DNA of 64,000 bases from Nicotiana tabacum (taxonomy: Eukaryota; Streptophyta; Magnoliopsida; Solanales; Solanaceae): contig NC_134101.1 of the NCBI RefSeq assembly GCF_000715075.1, positions 26,156,822-26,220,821 of the forward strand, given 5' to 3'. This document shows positions 43,115 to 55,463 of this stretch, piece after piece. The notes under the pieces were generated by a model. That model was given only the letters and a program-made list of their open reading frames with translations. It was not told the origin of the DNA and made no database searches. The position numbers and the translations under genes were made by a program. Every line of letters begins with the position of its first letter. Position 1 is the first letter of the stretch.

Positions 43115-46100
43115 ATGGCGATACTCTACGCATTGGTAGCGAGGGGATCTGTAGTGTTGGCGGAGCAGAGCGGGACGTCGACGAACGCGAGCACAATAGC
43201 AAGGCAGATTCTGGAGAAAATTCCAGGGAATAATGATTCAAACGTGTCGTACTCACAGGACCGGTATATTTTTCATGTTAAACGCACTGATGGACTTACT
43301 GTTCTCTGTATGGCCGACGATGTTGCTGGAAGTAAGCCTTTGCCGTTTCTGTTTTGAATTCGAGTTTGTTCGTGTTTAAAGTCAAGAGCATTAATGCTGT
43401 TACATATTAGGATGTGTTTCAATTCATGTTTATGTTGATTCATCTTATATGTTATGTATCTTTACAATTAATCAAGGCATATCTAGAGATTATAGACGAA
43501 TGAAATGAATTCAGACACGTTTTAACATATAACGGCATATAATTTCTTGGCTTTCAAGTGTTTGTTTAGTAGTTTATATGATAAAGTTGGACTTGTGATT
43601 AGTTGATTAAAATAGGCACGATATGTTTTGTATCGCGCTGCTTATGCTTGTAGTGCTGAGATGAAGTGCTTATATTTTTTTCTATCATCCATCTTAATTG
43701 TGAATAATATTCATTCACTTGAATGTATAGTGTCAGAAAGACGGAATCTTTTCCTAGTATTAAAATGAACTGGGCCTGAATTGAGTTGAGTGGACATATA
43801 ACTCATTTAACAGAATCCTCAAACATAGTTGATTGCTTGATTGATTAGTATTGTTGTATGGTGTCAGAAAACACTGTATAAAAGAAATATCTTACTTAGT
43901 TCTGCTTCTAACTGAGATGAGCTTAAATGGAGTAACATGGTCATTGAGGATTCATATAACCTACCCCGACTTGCTTGAGATTGAGGCATAGTTGTTGTTG
44001 TAGTTCCGCTTCTAGTTACCTTTGGATAAGTTGTGTTTGTCATCCCTATCTCAAAAAGTTGTGTTTGTCATCCCTTCAAATTTCATAGTTCATAATATGG
44101 GACCTAGTTCATTGTTTCTGACATACTGTGGCATACTTTTAGACATTAAATTAGGGGCACCATGTCTCTATGGATAGAAACAAGGAATGTGAATAGACAA
44201 TTTTTCTCCCTGGTGCAGTTGTAGCCGGTAAATTTTTCCCTCAATTTATAGGAGAAGGATATGTGTTAACTACTTACTAGAATCTACTACCTAAACTATT
44301 TGGAAAAAGTGGGCTTTCAAAGATCATGTTTTACCCTTTGGTGCTTCCTAATCTATGCGTCTAATCTGTCCAAAGTGATTTTGTTGATGTGCAATACCGT
44401 CACCAGCAGCAAGTCGGGCTAAGTTAGAGCTTTTTGGTCATATATTCTACTGCACTTCTTCTGTAGAAGATGTGCCTTGTTCACATGTTGTTAGCACGGA
44501 ATTCATATAGTTATCTTAAGATAACTATACTTCAGCGAGTGGGTGAAAGGGTATATTGAAAAAAGGACTCCTCTCAATGGGACTCATTCCTTAGCTTTAA
44601 ATCCATTTTATTGTTCATAGAAAACGAAAATTTCCAGGTGAGTGTCGTCTTCGCAGCCTTGTGGTTTTTAGTTACAGAAATATCTGAATAATGTCCTGCA
44701 GCACATTTTTCTTTTCTTATAATGTACTAGTACTTTTGTTCTGTTTTTGTGGACATTTATTCTATCTCCTTCTTCAATATTTTTTACTTTGAAATTTCTT
44801 CCTTGGTTTTGTATCAAGTAGTACACCCTAACTTTCTCTTTTTAATTTATTTCTTTTGAAAACACAACAAGATTTATGGATAGATGTATGTTGATTTCTC
44901 CTTCAATTTAGTTCAAACATTTTAGCTCTTATATTAACACCAAAAATTTCATTTTACATTATTGATCTGTTGCCTTGAAAACTGTCATATATTGTGGATA
45001 AACTTCCGTGCAGGGAGAATTCCTTTTGCATTTCTTGAAGAAATTCACCAAAGATTTGTGAGGACCTATGGCCGAGCAGTTCTCTCTGCACAAGCTTATG
45101 GCATGAATGATGAATTTTCAAGGGTCCTTAGTCAGCAAATGGACTATTTCTCTAGTGATCCAAATGCCGACAGAATAAACAGGCTAAAAGGTGAAATGAG
45201 TCAGGTCAGTTCTCAATGTTGTTTAGGAAGCTTATGTGCTAGATGATGGCTTGTGCAAGAATCAACATTTTTCTCAATCTAAAGAGGCATGCAGCTTTCG
45301 ATGCGATTGCCTGCCACTGAATTCCACAGATGAATTTTGCATAATTACCTCATCAACATGGAGACATGTATCCCTTGATATCATCAATAGTCCTTTATGC
45401 ATTCCTTTGATGAAACTCTTATTGTTTTGACTTATTAAAATAGCTTTACTATTTCACTTGTCTGCTTGTACAAACTAGAAACTTTCAGCCAATCGTATTT
45501 ACCAGCCATTATGTTTTTTGGATAAAGTTACCACCCATTATATTTTGGCATAAACTAAGAAGTCTGAAGATGTATGTGCCATGTAACAGGTGCGCAATGT
45601 CATGATTGAGAATATTGATAAAGTTCTAGAGAGAGGTGATCGTTTGGAGTTGCTGGTTGATAAAACAGCTAATATGCAAGGGAACACTTTCCGCTTCAGA
45701 AAGCAGGCTCGCCGTTTCAGAAGCACTGTATGGTGGAGAAATGTCAAACTCACGTATGTTGCTTCCATTACTTGTACGAAAGCTCCTTTTTGTTTTGTCT
45801 TTACTCTTTAATTTTGGGGGTGGTGTTCTTTCAAGAGTTGGATAGATTCATAATAATTAGATATCTTATGCTGGTAGGATTTAATCTCTGATTCAAACAG
45901 TTAGGTTGTTACACGTGAATATCTCTTATAGTTGTTATGGCATCAGGAAAACTGTTGTGCTCTATTTGTTATGCTGTATTTTACCTAAAATGGTTTATAA
46001 AACTGATATAGCGCATCTTCCAGGTTCAATCTAGCGAAACAATCTTTAAGACGTGAATGAACCCAGATCTTATATCTTTTTCATTCTTTTTAAGATGTGA

Positions 46101-46429
46101 GTCCTAGACTGTGAGGATGATAGACGTTGAATGATTGATCAGTATGAAGCAATTCTAACAATGGAACCCTATGTATATAGAAGATTTCATAGGTCTATAC
46201 TATACTCATTCTCTCAATATATTTGTACTCTGTTCTTGATGGTTTTTATTAGCTCAATCAGATTTAAGGACTCGCCAGCCTCATGTTATTCTTTAGTTTG
46301 TTTTATTGTTTAATCTTGTGATGTTTGATTTTTTCCAGGGTGGCACTGATATTCCTCCTCCTCGTGATAGTTTATGTTATTTTGGCTTTCGTTTGTCATG
46401 GGCTTACACTTCCGACTTGTTTGAAGTGA
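43115..46429 (+). CDS. VAMP714: VAMP714-like R-SNARE (vesicle-associated membrane protein)
   Basis: Four coding exons: 43115-43331, 45014-45204, 45590-45753 and 46339-46429, all with GT/AG borders, totalling 663 bases (220 residues plus stop), the family's usual length. Residues 1-~120 are the longin domain (MAILYALVARGSVVLAEQSG; SYSQDRYIFHVKRTDGL). The SNARE coiled coil is at about 127-185 (IDKVLERGDRLELLVDKTAN, with the zero-layer Arg in ERGDR). A C-terminal anchor follows (VALIFLLLVIVYVILAFVCH) and a short lumenal tail LTLPTCLK. VAMP71 proteins mediate fusion with the vacuole/endosome system. A leader intron is likely (42756-43084, AAAAG|GTAAAC...ATTCAG|AGG). The gene is intact and converges with the FRS gene; the downstream gap is about 850 bases. 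Assignment to 714 rather than 713/711 is from recalled similarity. Confidence 0.95.
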
Positions 46430-47281
46430 GGATTACTCGATCAGCATTACATCAACTGTTTTGTCCCAGGAACCATCTATTGTAGTGCAAATCTTTAATC
46501 TTAATTCATCTGGAGGTAAAAGCTTATATGCCTATTTTGGCATGGATCTCATGCTTGAGATGTAGCCATATATATATATATATTAACCGCTTGAAGTTCT
46601 TAAGCTTATAAACAAAGCTAAAACTCTTGGCTTGAGAAATTTATAATCTTGGCTCCTGTAAAGAAAATGAAGTGGTCAAATAATACATGATTGAGTCTTG
46701 GCTTGATATCTGTGCTGAAATACATCTTGATAATCTTTTAGTTTTGATATGCAATCCCTATATGTATTCTTATATAAGGCAAAGGAAGGTTGAGGTCGCA
46801 TTTGTTTCAAAAAAAATTCAAAACTTGTTTAGGAGAAGTAATTTCAACATTTTGCGAAAACTGCTTTTCAGCCAAACACAAACTTTTTTGTTTTTCATTT
46901 ATGAGAAGTAATCTCATTTCTAATTTTCCCACTTCCAAGATGTATACTCCATTTGAATACATAAACAACAATTTTCTAGTAGCATTTCATTTGTAAGTGG
47001 TAAAAGTTGGACGATGCGAGAATGCATGTTATCTTTTACCTTCAACATTATATCCTAAACAAATCTTTTGACTTAAGAGTCCAATAAGCTGCATTTCATT
47101 CATCTTTGTTTACTGAGGAAATACACACAAAAATATCGTGCAGACTACCCATCTAATCTGCAAAGACTACCTCAATTCCATTCTTGAGTATGTATAAAGG
47201 GGCACAGCTCATTAGGACATGTGATGTATATTATGTACACAGACGCATTATAATTCTGCATTGGATGTTCTTTGTCAAATA
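46430..47281. other. Region between the convergent VAMP714 and FRS genes
   Basis: Holds the 3' ends of both genes. A short TA microsatellite lies at about 46569-46583. No other gene or element was recognised. Confidence 0.6.
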
Positions 47282-49293
47282 TTACAGTGAAGCCAAATTG
47301 TTGTCTTCAAGGGAAAACCTGTTCAACAGAGCTTCTAATTCTCGGAGTACAGCCTTGTAGTGTTCTTCGGATTGTGCCCCTTCTTCAACAACTTGCATGA
47401 CATGTTTATGTAGAATATTATACAATTCCACAGGATTATTCACATCAATATGACAAAGGCCAGAATCTACTGGAAACTTACGTTTGTAATCTTTATCCCA
47501 ACGCGATAGGATGTATTGTGATGGAATTTCTTGCACACCATTATAATCAAGTACATTCAATGCATGCCTGCATAAATAACCTTTGAAATTAAACAAACTG
47601 CAAATACAACGTATTTCCGCTTGTGTTGTCTCATAAAGAACCTCAAACTGCCTGACCTCCTCCTCACTTCCCTCAGATTCTACTCTTTCTTTCACAACAA
47701 ATGTCATTATTGGCCCATTAATGTTCACTTGCCTTGTATTGAAACAAGAGTACATTCCTTCAACTTCTGCTTGGAACTTCTTGAATATTTCCTTTGTGAA
47801 TATCTTTGAGAGCTGCACCTCAAAATTGCAATTTGTTTTCAACTCAAAGCTTGAACTTCTCGACTCCATATCTGCCATTGCTTCTTTCATGTGCTTCCTT
47901 TGCAAGGCTAAATCATACTTATCAACAAATTCTTTGAATGAAGTGTGTTTATGTACAAAATCATCAAAGTATGGATTCAAGCTCTCGTTTTCTTTTATTG
48001 GCATGATTCCCATGAAGGAAATATCTTTTAAGTAGACTGGTACCCATTTTTCACGATCTTCATACAATGATTGAAGCCATTTATTGTCTTTAGTCCATGC
48101 TGATTTATCATCTGACCCCACGAACATTCAAACTCAGTGATCTTCAAGGAAATATAAACTGCTTTATATAGTTGCGTCTTGATAGACTCGTATCCGTCCA
48201 ATCCTCCCAACTTCTCTGGAAGACGCTGCATTATATATGATAAACAATAACAATGACGAGCTTGAGGGAAAACCGTAGAAACTGCAATTTGCAATGGTTT
48301 TGACTGATCTGTTACAATAACTTGTGGATGTCTTCCTAGCATACATGTATGCCAAGATCTGAATATCCAAATAAAGTACTCTACTGACTCATGTCCAAGA
48401 AAACCACATCCCAGCAAAACAGGTTGTCCGTGGTTGTTTACTCCAACAAAAGAAATAATAGGAAGTTCATATTTGTTCCTCAAGCTTGTTGTATCAATTG
48501 CAATTGCATCAGAGAAATAGTTAAAAGCAGCCCTAGACCTAGCATCAGCCCAGAACACATTTCTGAGGCATCCTTGATCATCAAGATCCATCAGATAAAA
48601 GAAGTTTGGATTTGTCAACTTCATTCGACAAAAATAATTATATAGTGCATTGGTATCCCCCTCTTTAAGCTCCAAATGCTTTGAGGTATCAACAGGAAGC
48701 CTATTATCCTTTTCCTTGATTTTTTGCAATCCATTACATGCAGCATCAACTGACATGCGGTACAATTTAATGGTATGTACTTCTGTAACAGGTGTTGATT
48801 CCTGCTGCTTCTTGGCAGCGAGAATCATTTTCTTATGCGACTTATAGAACCGTCTGATCTCTGGGCTTACTGGATGATTGTGCTGAAGCTCAACTTCAAC
48901 AATTCTCCAGCTTTTTAAGTCCACAAGCTTAATTACTAGCATTGCAGGACAACCAGTTCTTGTTTCTGGCCTAGGATGATTTGCTCCACTTTTCTTCTTG
49001 AAACCTGCGCTACTGCAGCTGAGTTTCGCTCTATACCTTTCTTTCCTTTTTGATCTAAACCAAGAGTTGCTCACTCTAATACCAAATCCTTGTTCCTTGC
49101 CATACATGTTATAAAAATCATATGCTTCATCGAAAGACCCAAATTCCAGACCAATAGTGGGTTGTAGGGACTTCATTTTGGAATCTTTTTCATGAACTTC
49201 ATCATCATGTTCCTCCAAGGAGCAGTCTTCTTCGTCCTCATATTCTTCACAGTCCTCAAACACTGGTTCACTGTTAAGACAAACTGCCTCCAT
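47282..49293 (-). CDS. FAR1-RELATED SEQUENCE protein (FRS6/FRS8-like), frameshifted in this sequence
   Basis: Start chosen at ATG 49293 (MEAVCLNSEPVFED), which follows a TTTCAG acceptor, so an intron ends right before it. An acidic stretch (10-35) precedes the FAR1 zinc DNA-binding domain (about 58-142: FYNMYGKEQGFGIRVSNSWF, LSCSSAGFKKKSG, TRTGCPAM, ELQHNH). A MULE-type transposase domain lies at about 262-355 (DAIAIDTT, GCGFLGHES, IVTDQS). A SWIM zinc finger follows near 47605-47560 (CICSLFNFKGYLCRH). The frame changes near 48087: the upstream frame ends at 48028, and the downstream frame resumes at NKWLQSLYEDREKW. Both together give about 670 residues, near family size. FRS proteins are domesticated transposases acting as transcription regulators. 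Pseudogene or sequence error cannot be separated here. Confidence 0.9.
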
Positions 49294-51690
49294 CTGAAAC
49301 ATGAAATTAAAACCAGCATGGCGATGATGTTGACAAGAAGTAAATAAGAAAACGGTTTCTTTCTGAATCAGTTGCAACCTTCTTTTAAATAATCCAATTT
49401 GGAAAGAGGGGAAAGTTCAAATGTAGTAAAAACGTCACCACATTTGAAAAACTCAATAGATTGAGTTCCAAATTACGTGGTATATGGGAAACGAAAAGGA
49501 GATCAGAGTTAGACAGGTTTACTTAAAATCAAGATAAACTTGGAAAGTAGTAAAACTGAAGCGTATGAAGACGAGTAAAAATGCAAGAGAAAATGACAGC
49601 AGACACATTTGGAGAAAAATCTACACGGAAAAGCGGACTTTCCTTTATAACAAGAATTTCGTTTGCATATGAAATGCAGGAGCCAGTTAAATTTCCTGAG
49701 AAGAAGCATCCTTCTTTAGCAAACTTGCTTCAACTTATCCGAGCATGTGAACACCGATAACAACATGTCCCAATGGACATGCATATGCACTAGGAAAAGA
49801 AAATGCAAAAGAAACCACTGTTTCGACATCTCCAAAGGAGACTCTCGAAAAATGTATAGATACGCGCAAACACAACATTATATTCTTTCTCATTTGAGAT
49901 ACAATATAATCAAACATATTTTCTCAATTTTTCCTCCAGGCTTTGATCTTATTACTTGAACCAAATGCATAGTCAGTAGGGACGTTTTATTTCGTAAAGA
50001 ATCCACCTATCCTGCCCGCATAAGCTAGAATTTAAATAAAAATAAAGCAGGTCCAAAGAGAGATATTGAGAGCCCAAGAAAATTCTAACGATCCACAAAC
50101 ACATTCATCTTAATATAAAACATACCTGTTTCAGATTCTACATCATCCATTATGATGGAGTGCAAGATAGAAAAGCAGCGAAATTTTCATTGATTTTAAT
50201 ATTTGATTTGTCATTTTGGAATACTCAGAAGAAAGCGGCTACCATCTTACCCAGAGAAAACAGATCTCCATGTCATCCTGAGGCAGCAGATAAAACACAG
50301 AAGCACGCACTATAAAATCTTATGATTTGACTAGTTTGGCACATGCACGGATACAGGGCGCAGAAAATAAGCATAACTAATCTGCTAGACTCATAAAAGT
50401 AGCAGTGAAAATAAAACATGTAATTGGGAGACAAGAATGGTCTAAAAGAGTCAGAGTAGCAGGAAGAAGAGAACCAATGGTGCTTTTGGCGCTAAAGAAA
50501 ATGATCTTTGAGGTACACGAGCCAATCTCATTCCTTTTGATCTTCCAAAAAGCACACTACAATAGCAGCAGTAACACCAAACAAACATGATATTGCAGCT
50601 TTCACAGTAGAAGCCTGAAAGTCTTTCATTCCAATGAAACTACTCTGCTTTCTTGGGAAGAATCTTGCCTCAGCATGATCAATCAATATCCTATCTTTTT
50701 CTTTCTATCTCCCTTTTTCTTTTATTTTTTTTTTTACAAAAAAAGACTGTCTACTTCGTATAATTTCATCTAATTTAACGGCTGATCAGTCGGTTTTCTC
50801 AGTCAGAAAGATAGTCAACATAGCCCACTTCCCCCCTACGCAATCAATCACTATGCCTCAACCCCAAGCTACTCCTGCTTCGACCCTCCAAAGTTAAAAA
50901 TATGTTCAAAGATGGTCCACTTAAAAGCACCACTTCTCGTGAAAATCATACATTAGCAGAAAAATGGTAAAGCACATAACGAGACATAACCCAAGTTAGG
51001 TTTCCATAGCTCAACAATTATCGAATCAGGTTGGCTGAAGAAGTACTTAAACTCATATCTCATAGAACTCTGCGCTGTGTTTCTGAGAAAACTTACCATG
51101 AGATCAAATACTCTAGACAGCTTTATTTAATAAAACCAAAAATCTGAATTGAACGATAACCAAACATAAGCTTACTAAGTTAATCCAACATAAACAATAA
51201 AACAATTCAAGGATAATTACACTAATAATAAGAAAAGCTAAAGATCACTTAACTTCAAACAAGGCCCATTTTTATTAACTGATCCTAATTCTCAGAAATT
51301 TCAACAATGTAGAGTTATAAAATGCTTCTAAAAAATTCAGGTAACCATATCAAACTCAGAATTTCTAGGAAATAAAGTACTACCCACAAAATAAGAATAC
51401 GATCAGCAGGAAAAATAAAATAAAATTAAAAAGATTGTACCTTTAGTAGCAAACTGGACAAAAAATCAATTTTTCTAATCATCAAGAATTCATCTTCAAG
51501 TGGATATTTTTAGCTCAGCTGTTGACTAGAAACTTATCAATTTACTAATCAGGCTAGTAGTAAGCGCCGGAAAATGCGCGGAGAGGCTGGTGGCGGAGAA
51601 TGGTGGGCGACGGAGGTGGAGAAGGTCGATTCGTACGACGGCTAGCGGCTGTCCTCAGCGAACCAAAATCGGGTTATGGGAGCCTGTGAG
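49294..51690 (-). other. 5' leader and introns of the FRS gene
   Basis: No coding region is recognised. On the minus strand a plausible leader exon ends at 50127 (GAATCTGAAACAG|GTATGT) and would join the ATG exon at 49293. Another donor-like site lies at 51441 (CTACTAAAG|GTACAATC). The GC-rich stretch at 51550-51650 resembles a first exon or core promoter. Pieces of this leader are inferred from splice signals alone. Confidence 0.5.
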
Positions 51691-51904
51691 GGGTTAGAAT
51701 TTGGGGAAATGTATATTTGCAACTACATCCTTGGAATTTGTCTATATTGCGTTATTGACCTCGAAGCATTTCAATTTCTGTGATCAATGCCCTCAAAAAA
51801 CTTATTTTATCCGCGCTCAGTGTTTATACCCAATCAATTCAATTAATTAAATAATAGTTAAGTGATTTAATAAAGTAAAAATATATTAATTACATGATTA
51901 ATTG

Positions 51905-52080
51905 ATGTTCAAATAGTGTATACGCTGACCTTAACCCTACCTTGGGGTAGAGAGACTGTTTTCGATAGACGCTCGGCTCCCTCCCTTCGAGAATTCCCCA
52001 CCTTGCTCTTGGGGTGACTCGAACTCACAACCTTTTGGTTGGAAATGAAGAGTGTTTACCACGAGGGCAACCCACTTTTA
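51905..52080 (-). mobile_element. TS-like SINE, 3'-truncated
   Basis: In minus orientation: GTGGGTTGCC..., then GTTGTGAGTTCGAGTCACCC (a polymerase III B-box-like GTTCGAGTC), then GGGTAGAGAGACTG-like sequence read in plus as CTACCTTGGGGTAGAGAGAC. Matches 52600-52800 along its length. The TTG tail is absent. Confidence 0.82.
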
Positions 52081-52571
52081 TTTTTATTTTTTTTTTCATT
52101 TTCTTATAATGTTATGAAAATAGCCCAAGCAAACACTATTTTCAGAGACTTAGAGAACTGAGTTTTCAAAGAGACTAGTTTTTTTCATGTCTTAGACCTT
52201 TTGCTTATTCTTATATTATATGTCAGAAATTCTAGTTCTGAATTTCCTTGCTTAGGAGCCATTTCTGTTCAGTTATTTGTTTAATGACGGTCCCAATCGC
52301 AGTGACACGTAGTTGCATGCCACCTCAGTTCTTCTTACTTATGCTCTCTTCTCTATGGGTATTTTTACCCTGTGTACATGTACCCATAAATTTGCATGCA
52401 TGTAAATATGTAGCCAGAAATTGTAATCTTGGATCTTCATTTCCCCTGTTTTTAATTTATTAAGCTGGTTAGTAACAAATTAAGACCCATTTGATTATTT
52501 TCCGGCATATATAACATGTAAATTTAATCTCCATTTGAATATTTAATTTGACTTACAAGCTAAGGACCTAA

Positions 52572-52805
52572 GTCAATTTATCACAGCAACAACAACAACA
52601 ATTTAATATAATCTCACTAGTGAGTTTGAGGAGGGTAGTGTGTACGCAGACCTTACCTCTACCCTGGGGTAGAGAGGTTGTTTCCGATACACCCTCGGCT
52701 CCTTTCCTCCAAGAATTCCCCACCTTCCTCTTGGTGTGACTCGAACTCACAAACTTTTGGTTGGAAATGGAGGGTGCTCACCACTATAACAACCCACTCT
52801 TGTCA
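52572..52805 (-). mobile_element. TS-like SINE, full-length with (TTG)n tail
   Basis: Minus orientation. The head at the right (AGTGGGTTGTTATAGTGGTG) is followed by the B-box-like GAGTTCGAGTCACACC (near 52745-52730) and a CCAGGGTAGAGGTAAGGTCT body. The tail is TTGTTGTTGTTGTTGCTG (plus-strand CAGCAACAACAACAACAA, 52584-52601). TS-type SINEs of Solanaceae end in TTG repeats. It lies about 900 bases upstream of the FRS start region. Confidence 0.85.
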
Positions 52806-53328
52806 ACTATATCTTCACGGGTGCATCCAACACCCCACCCCCACCCACCCCACCCCCCAAAAAAATCCATCCCACTCGCCAGAATAATTACCTTACATAA
52901 GCGTATATATAACAGAAACTACAGTAAAGAAGCAACACAGTTTGTGATAAGCAGTGTGATAGAGATTTTGAATTAAAAGAACAAATGCAGAAACAGTTAC
53001 ATTCGGCCGCATAGTCTTAATCTTAAGTTGAACTTGGTCAATTTTTTTCTTCTCACAAACAAAGCTGAAAAAGCCGAAATTCTATTGGAAATAGTCCTCA
53101 ACTGTGCATACACACTATTGTTGTTGTTGTTGTTAAACAAAGCTAAAAGGGGAAAAGAAAAGACAATAACCAATAACACACAAACATCTAATTTTCATTT
53201 TTAGAAGTAGCTATCAGAATTGATGTCGATCGAGTTGATCCCTTAATTAGGAGGTATATATATATCGCATGCGTTGGTGTGTAAAATGGCATCATAGCTA
53301 CAATGCCTACAGATCAGAGCTGCATTTT

Positions 53329-53684
53329 CTAAAGCAAGTTACTCCATTGGGATGAGCTGCTAGTTTCCTTTCCAGTCCTCCTATATATATCATGCACCAC
53401 CTCTCTCATACCAACTACTTTTGGAGCCAAATAAACTGTATATATAGTTATTTCATAAGAAAAGACAAATCTCAATAATCAATGCTATAGTAGTATATTG
53501 TTATTCTTAAACGTAACCAAAAATGCATATTTACTAGATATATAGTACCATGCTTGAATATGTAAAAGATTATACATGTGAAAATGCTACATAGAGAGAA
53601 AGAAAGCGAGAGGTAAAAACTGTCATTTACCAAAGCTATGATCAGTAGGGCAACAGTGAAATAGAAAGCATAATTACGAGCCAT
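53329..53684 (-). CDS. Putative small secreted peptide gene, two exons
   Basis: ATG at 53684 opens a signal-peptide-like start MARNYAFYFTVALLIIAL. A donor GTAAAT follows at 53630, or a weaker GTTTTT at 53620. A good acceptor ATATATACAG at 53436 opens a second exon with YLAPKVVGMREVVHDIYRRT, then GKETSSSSQWSNLL and a TAG at 53329-53331. With the second donor the frame is kept and a precursor of about 57 residues results; with the first donor the frame is lost. A TATA box lies 61 bases upstream of the ATG. Known peptide hormone motifs (CLE, CEP, IDA, PSK, RALF) were not found. Family unrecognised; reality of the gene rests on the promoter, the signal sequence and the splice signals. Confidence 0.5.
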
Positions 53685-53744
53685 GATATGTAAAAGATCA
53701 ATGTGTTTTTTGTGTGCAATTATATTTGCTTCATGAAAGGGCCA

Positions 53745-53752
53745 TATTTATA
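53745..53752 (-). promoter_or_regulatory. TATA box of the small peptide gene
   Basis: TATAAATA on the minus strand, in the context GGCCTATAAATATGGCCC. Predicts a start near 53720 and a leader of about 35 bases. Confidence 0.65.
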
Positions 53753-53818
53753 GGCCTCTCCAGCTTCTCAACAAATTAATGATTAATTAATCACATTATT
53801 TAGGAACTCCCTCCGTTA

Positions 53819-54015
53819 CAGAGGCGGATCCAAGATTTAAACTTTATGATTTCAGCTTTTAAGGTTTTTACCATTAAACCTATTATATTTTTAAAGTTAT
53901 GAGTTCATATATACTATTTTTGCAATTTTGATAAATTTTTACATATAAATTTTACTTCGTATTGAAAGTTATGAGTTCAATTGAACTCATTACTAACACA
54001 CTACATCTGCCTTTG
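53819..54015. mobile_element. MITE-like repeat with CAGAGGCGGATC end
   Basis: The left end CAGAGGCGGATCCAAGATTT and the right end CACTACATCTGCCTTTG are near inverted. The inner 'atgagttcaattgaactcat' palindrome is typical of a short repeat common in Solanaceae gene flanks (recalled). It splits a CTCCCTCCGTT motif that often starts another short repeat. A clean target duplication is not visible. Confidence 0.55.
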
Positions 54016-55463
54016 CCTTCCAACTAATATTTTTAAAAACAAAAGTAAAGGGAGGTAAAAAAAATAGAGACATCCAAGATTTCAAGAATATTTCTTCTCA
54101 TTGTACTTCTTTGTCCTTTTAATTAATTTCATTATTTTTTGCAGGTTTTCATTTCCATGACATCATTTCTAAAATTAATTAAATCCGTTTCATCTATTCC
54201 TTCTTTATAATAGTTCCTTTTTAAATTTAACAAAAAGATACATTGAAGTGGCTAGGCCCATAAATGCTGTAAAAGATGGCGGAAAAAGGGAGAGAACCGT
54301 GAGTAAAGGTTGCGAGAATTATTGTGGTGGATGGATAAAATTACTGTATCTTTAATCAGAGTCTCGAGTAATTGAGTCATAAGTATATAAAATAATCTGG
54401 GTAAAAGGTACTTTTCCCTTTTAATGAACATTATTACTACTATGCAAATTTAAATCAATCGACGCCTCAATGCGAGTACTAAAACTGTCGATTACTAAAA
54501 AAGAAGGTCGCAAGTTTGGTGTGTTTGTAAATTCGTTTTTCATGTTTGATCATTTGCACTCAATGCTTGTAGACCTGTATTTTCTACTATAGTCAATGTT
54601 ATTTTGGTTAAAATAAACTTAAATAATCAAAATCCATATCTTATACGTACTTGATATCCATCCAATGTGCCATTTGAGAAATCTTAAATCATGATGATCA
54701 CAAGCAATGATTTAATAATTACAGTTTCCAATGCATGCTAAGTTGGCTAATTAATTACTACTTGTCATGACTGAATCTTATGTTTTAAATGTTTATTGTT
54801 GTTGTCTTAATTTATACTTTTTCAATGCTGGAATACTCTAAAAAAACTGTATAACATTATATACTAATATTGTAATAATATTACTTCATATAGCTTAACA
54901 AGTTTGATCATTTAGTTTTGTCGGGTTCTACATATATCCAGTTAGTTTTGTAAATTTTAGTTTCGTATCGTTTTCTATTAGTCTTTTATCCAATTGTGTT
55001 ATCTTCTCAAACTTTTCACATATTCTTAAGTCTTAACAACTACTATAAAATTTAGTTATGTTTAGACTTTAGAGCTCTATATATATTATCAGAAATTTTA
55101 AAAAAAATGATTGCATTTACGTGTCCGTCATTGAATGGAGAAAACAATTATGAAATAGAAAATCGAACGAGATCAAACCATGACTTAAATTTTATTTTAT
55201 TTTTGTTTGAAAGGATCATATACGCAAATGATATTTATGAGTTATCCTTAATTTAATATATCATCACATGCATTTGTCAAGCAATCTCTTAACAGGAATA
55301 TCCCTGAGTTCAGAAACAAAATATAACTGCATTTAATTAACAGTTTAAGAAGAGATTAACAAATGAGTAAAAAGGTGATCTGCTCTTATTTTGATTATCT
55401 GTGAACTCAGAAAAGCGTGTTGGAGTTGTGTTGATTAATGATTAGTTCTATACAGGATTACGA
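54016..55463. other. Intergenic, AT-rich, nothing recognised
   Basis: No open frames of substance, RNA genes or repeat families seen on either strand. Confidence 0.6.

Noticed and set aside
52830..52870. Functional C-rich element
   Set aside because: A simple CCCACCC tract next to a SINE; no further signal.
53095..53140. Another SINE, suggested by 'gcatacacactattgttgttgttg'
   Set aside because: Only a few bases of SINE-like sequence plus a TTG run are present; not enough to separate from a microsatellite.
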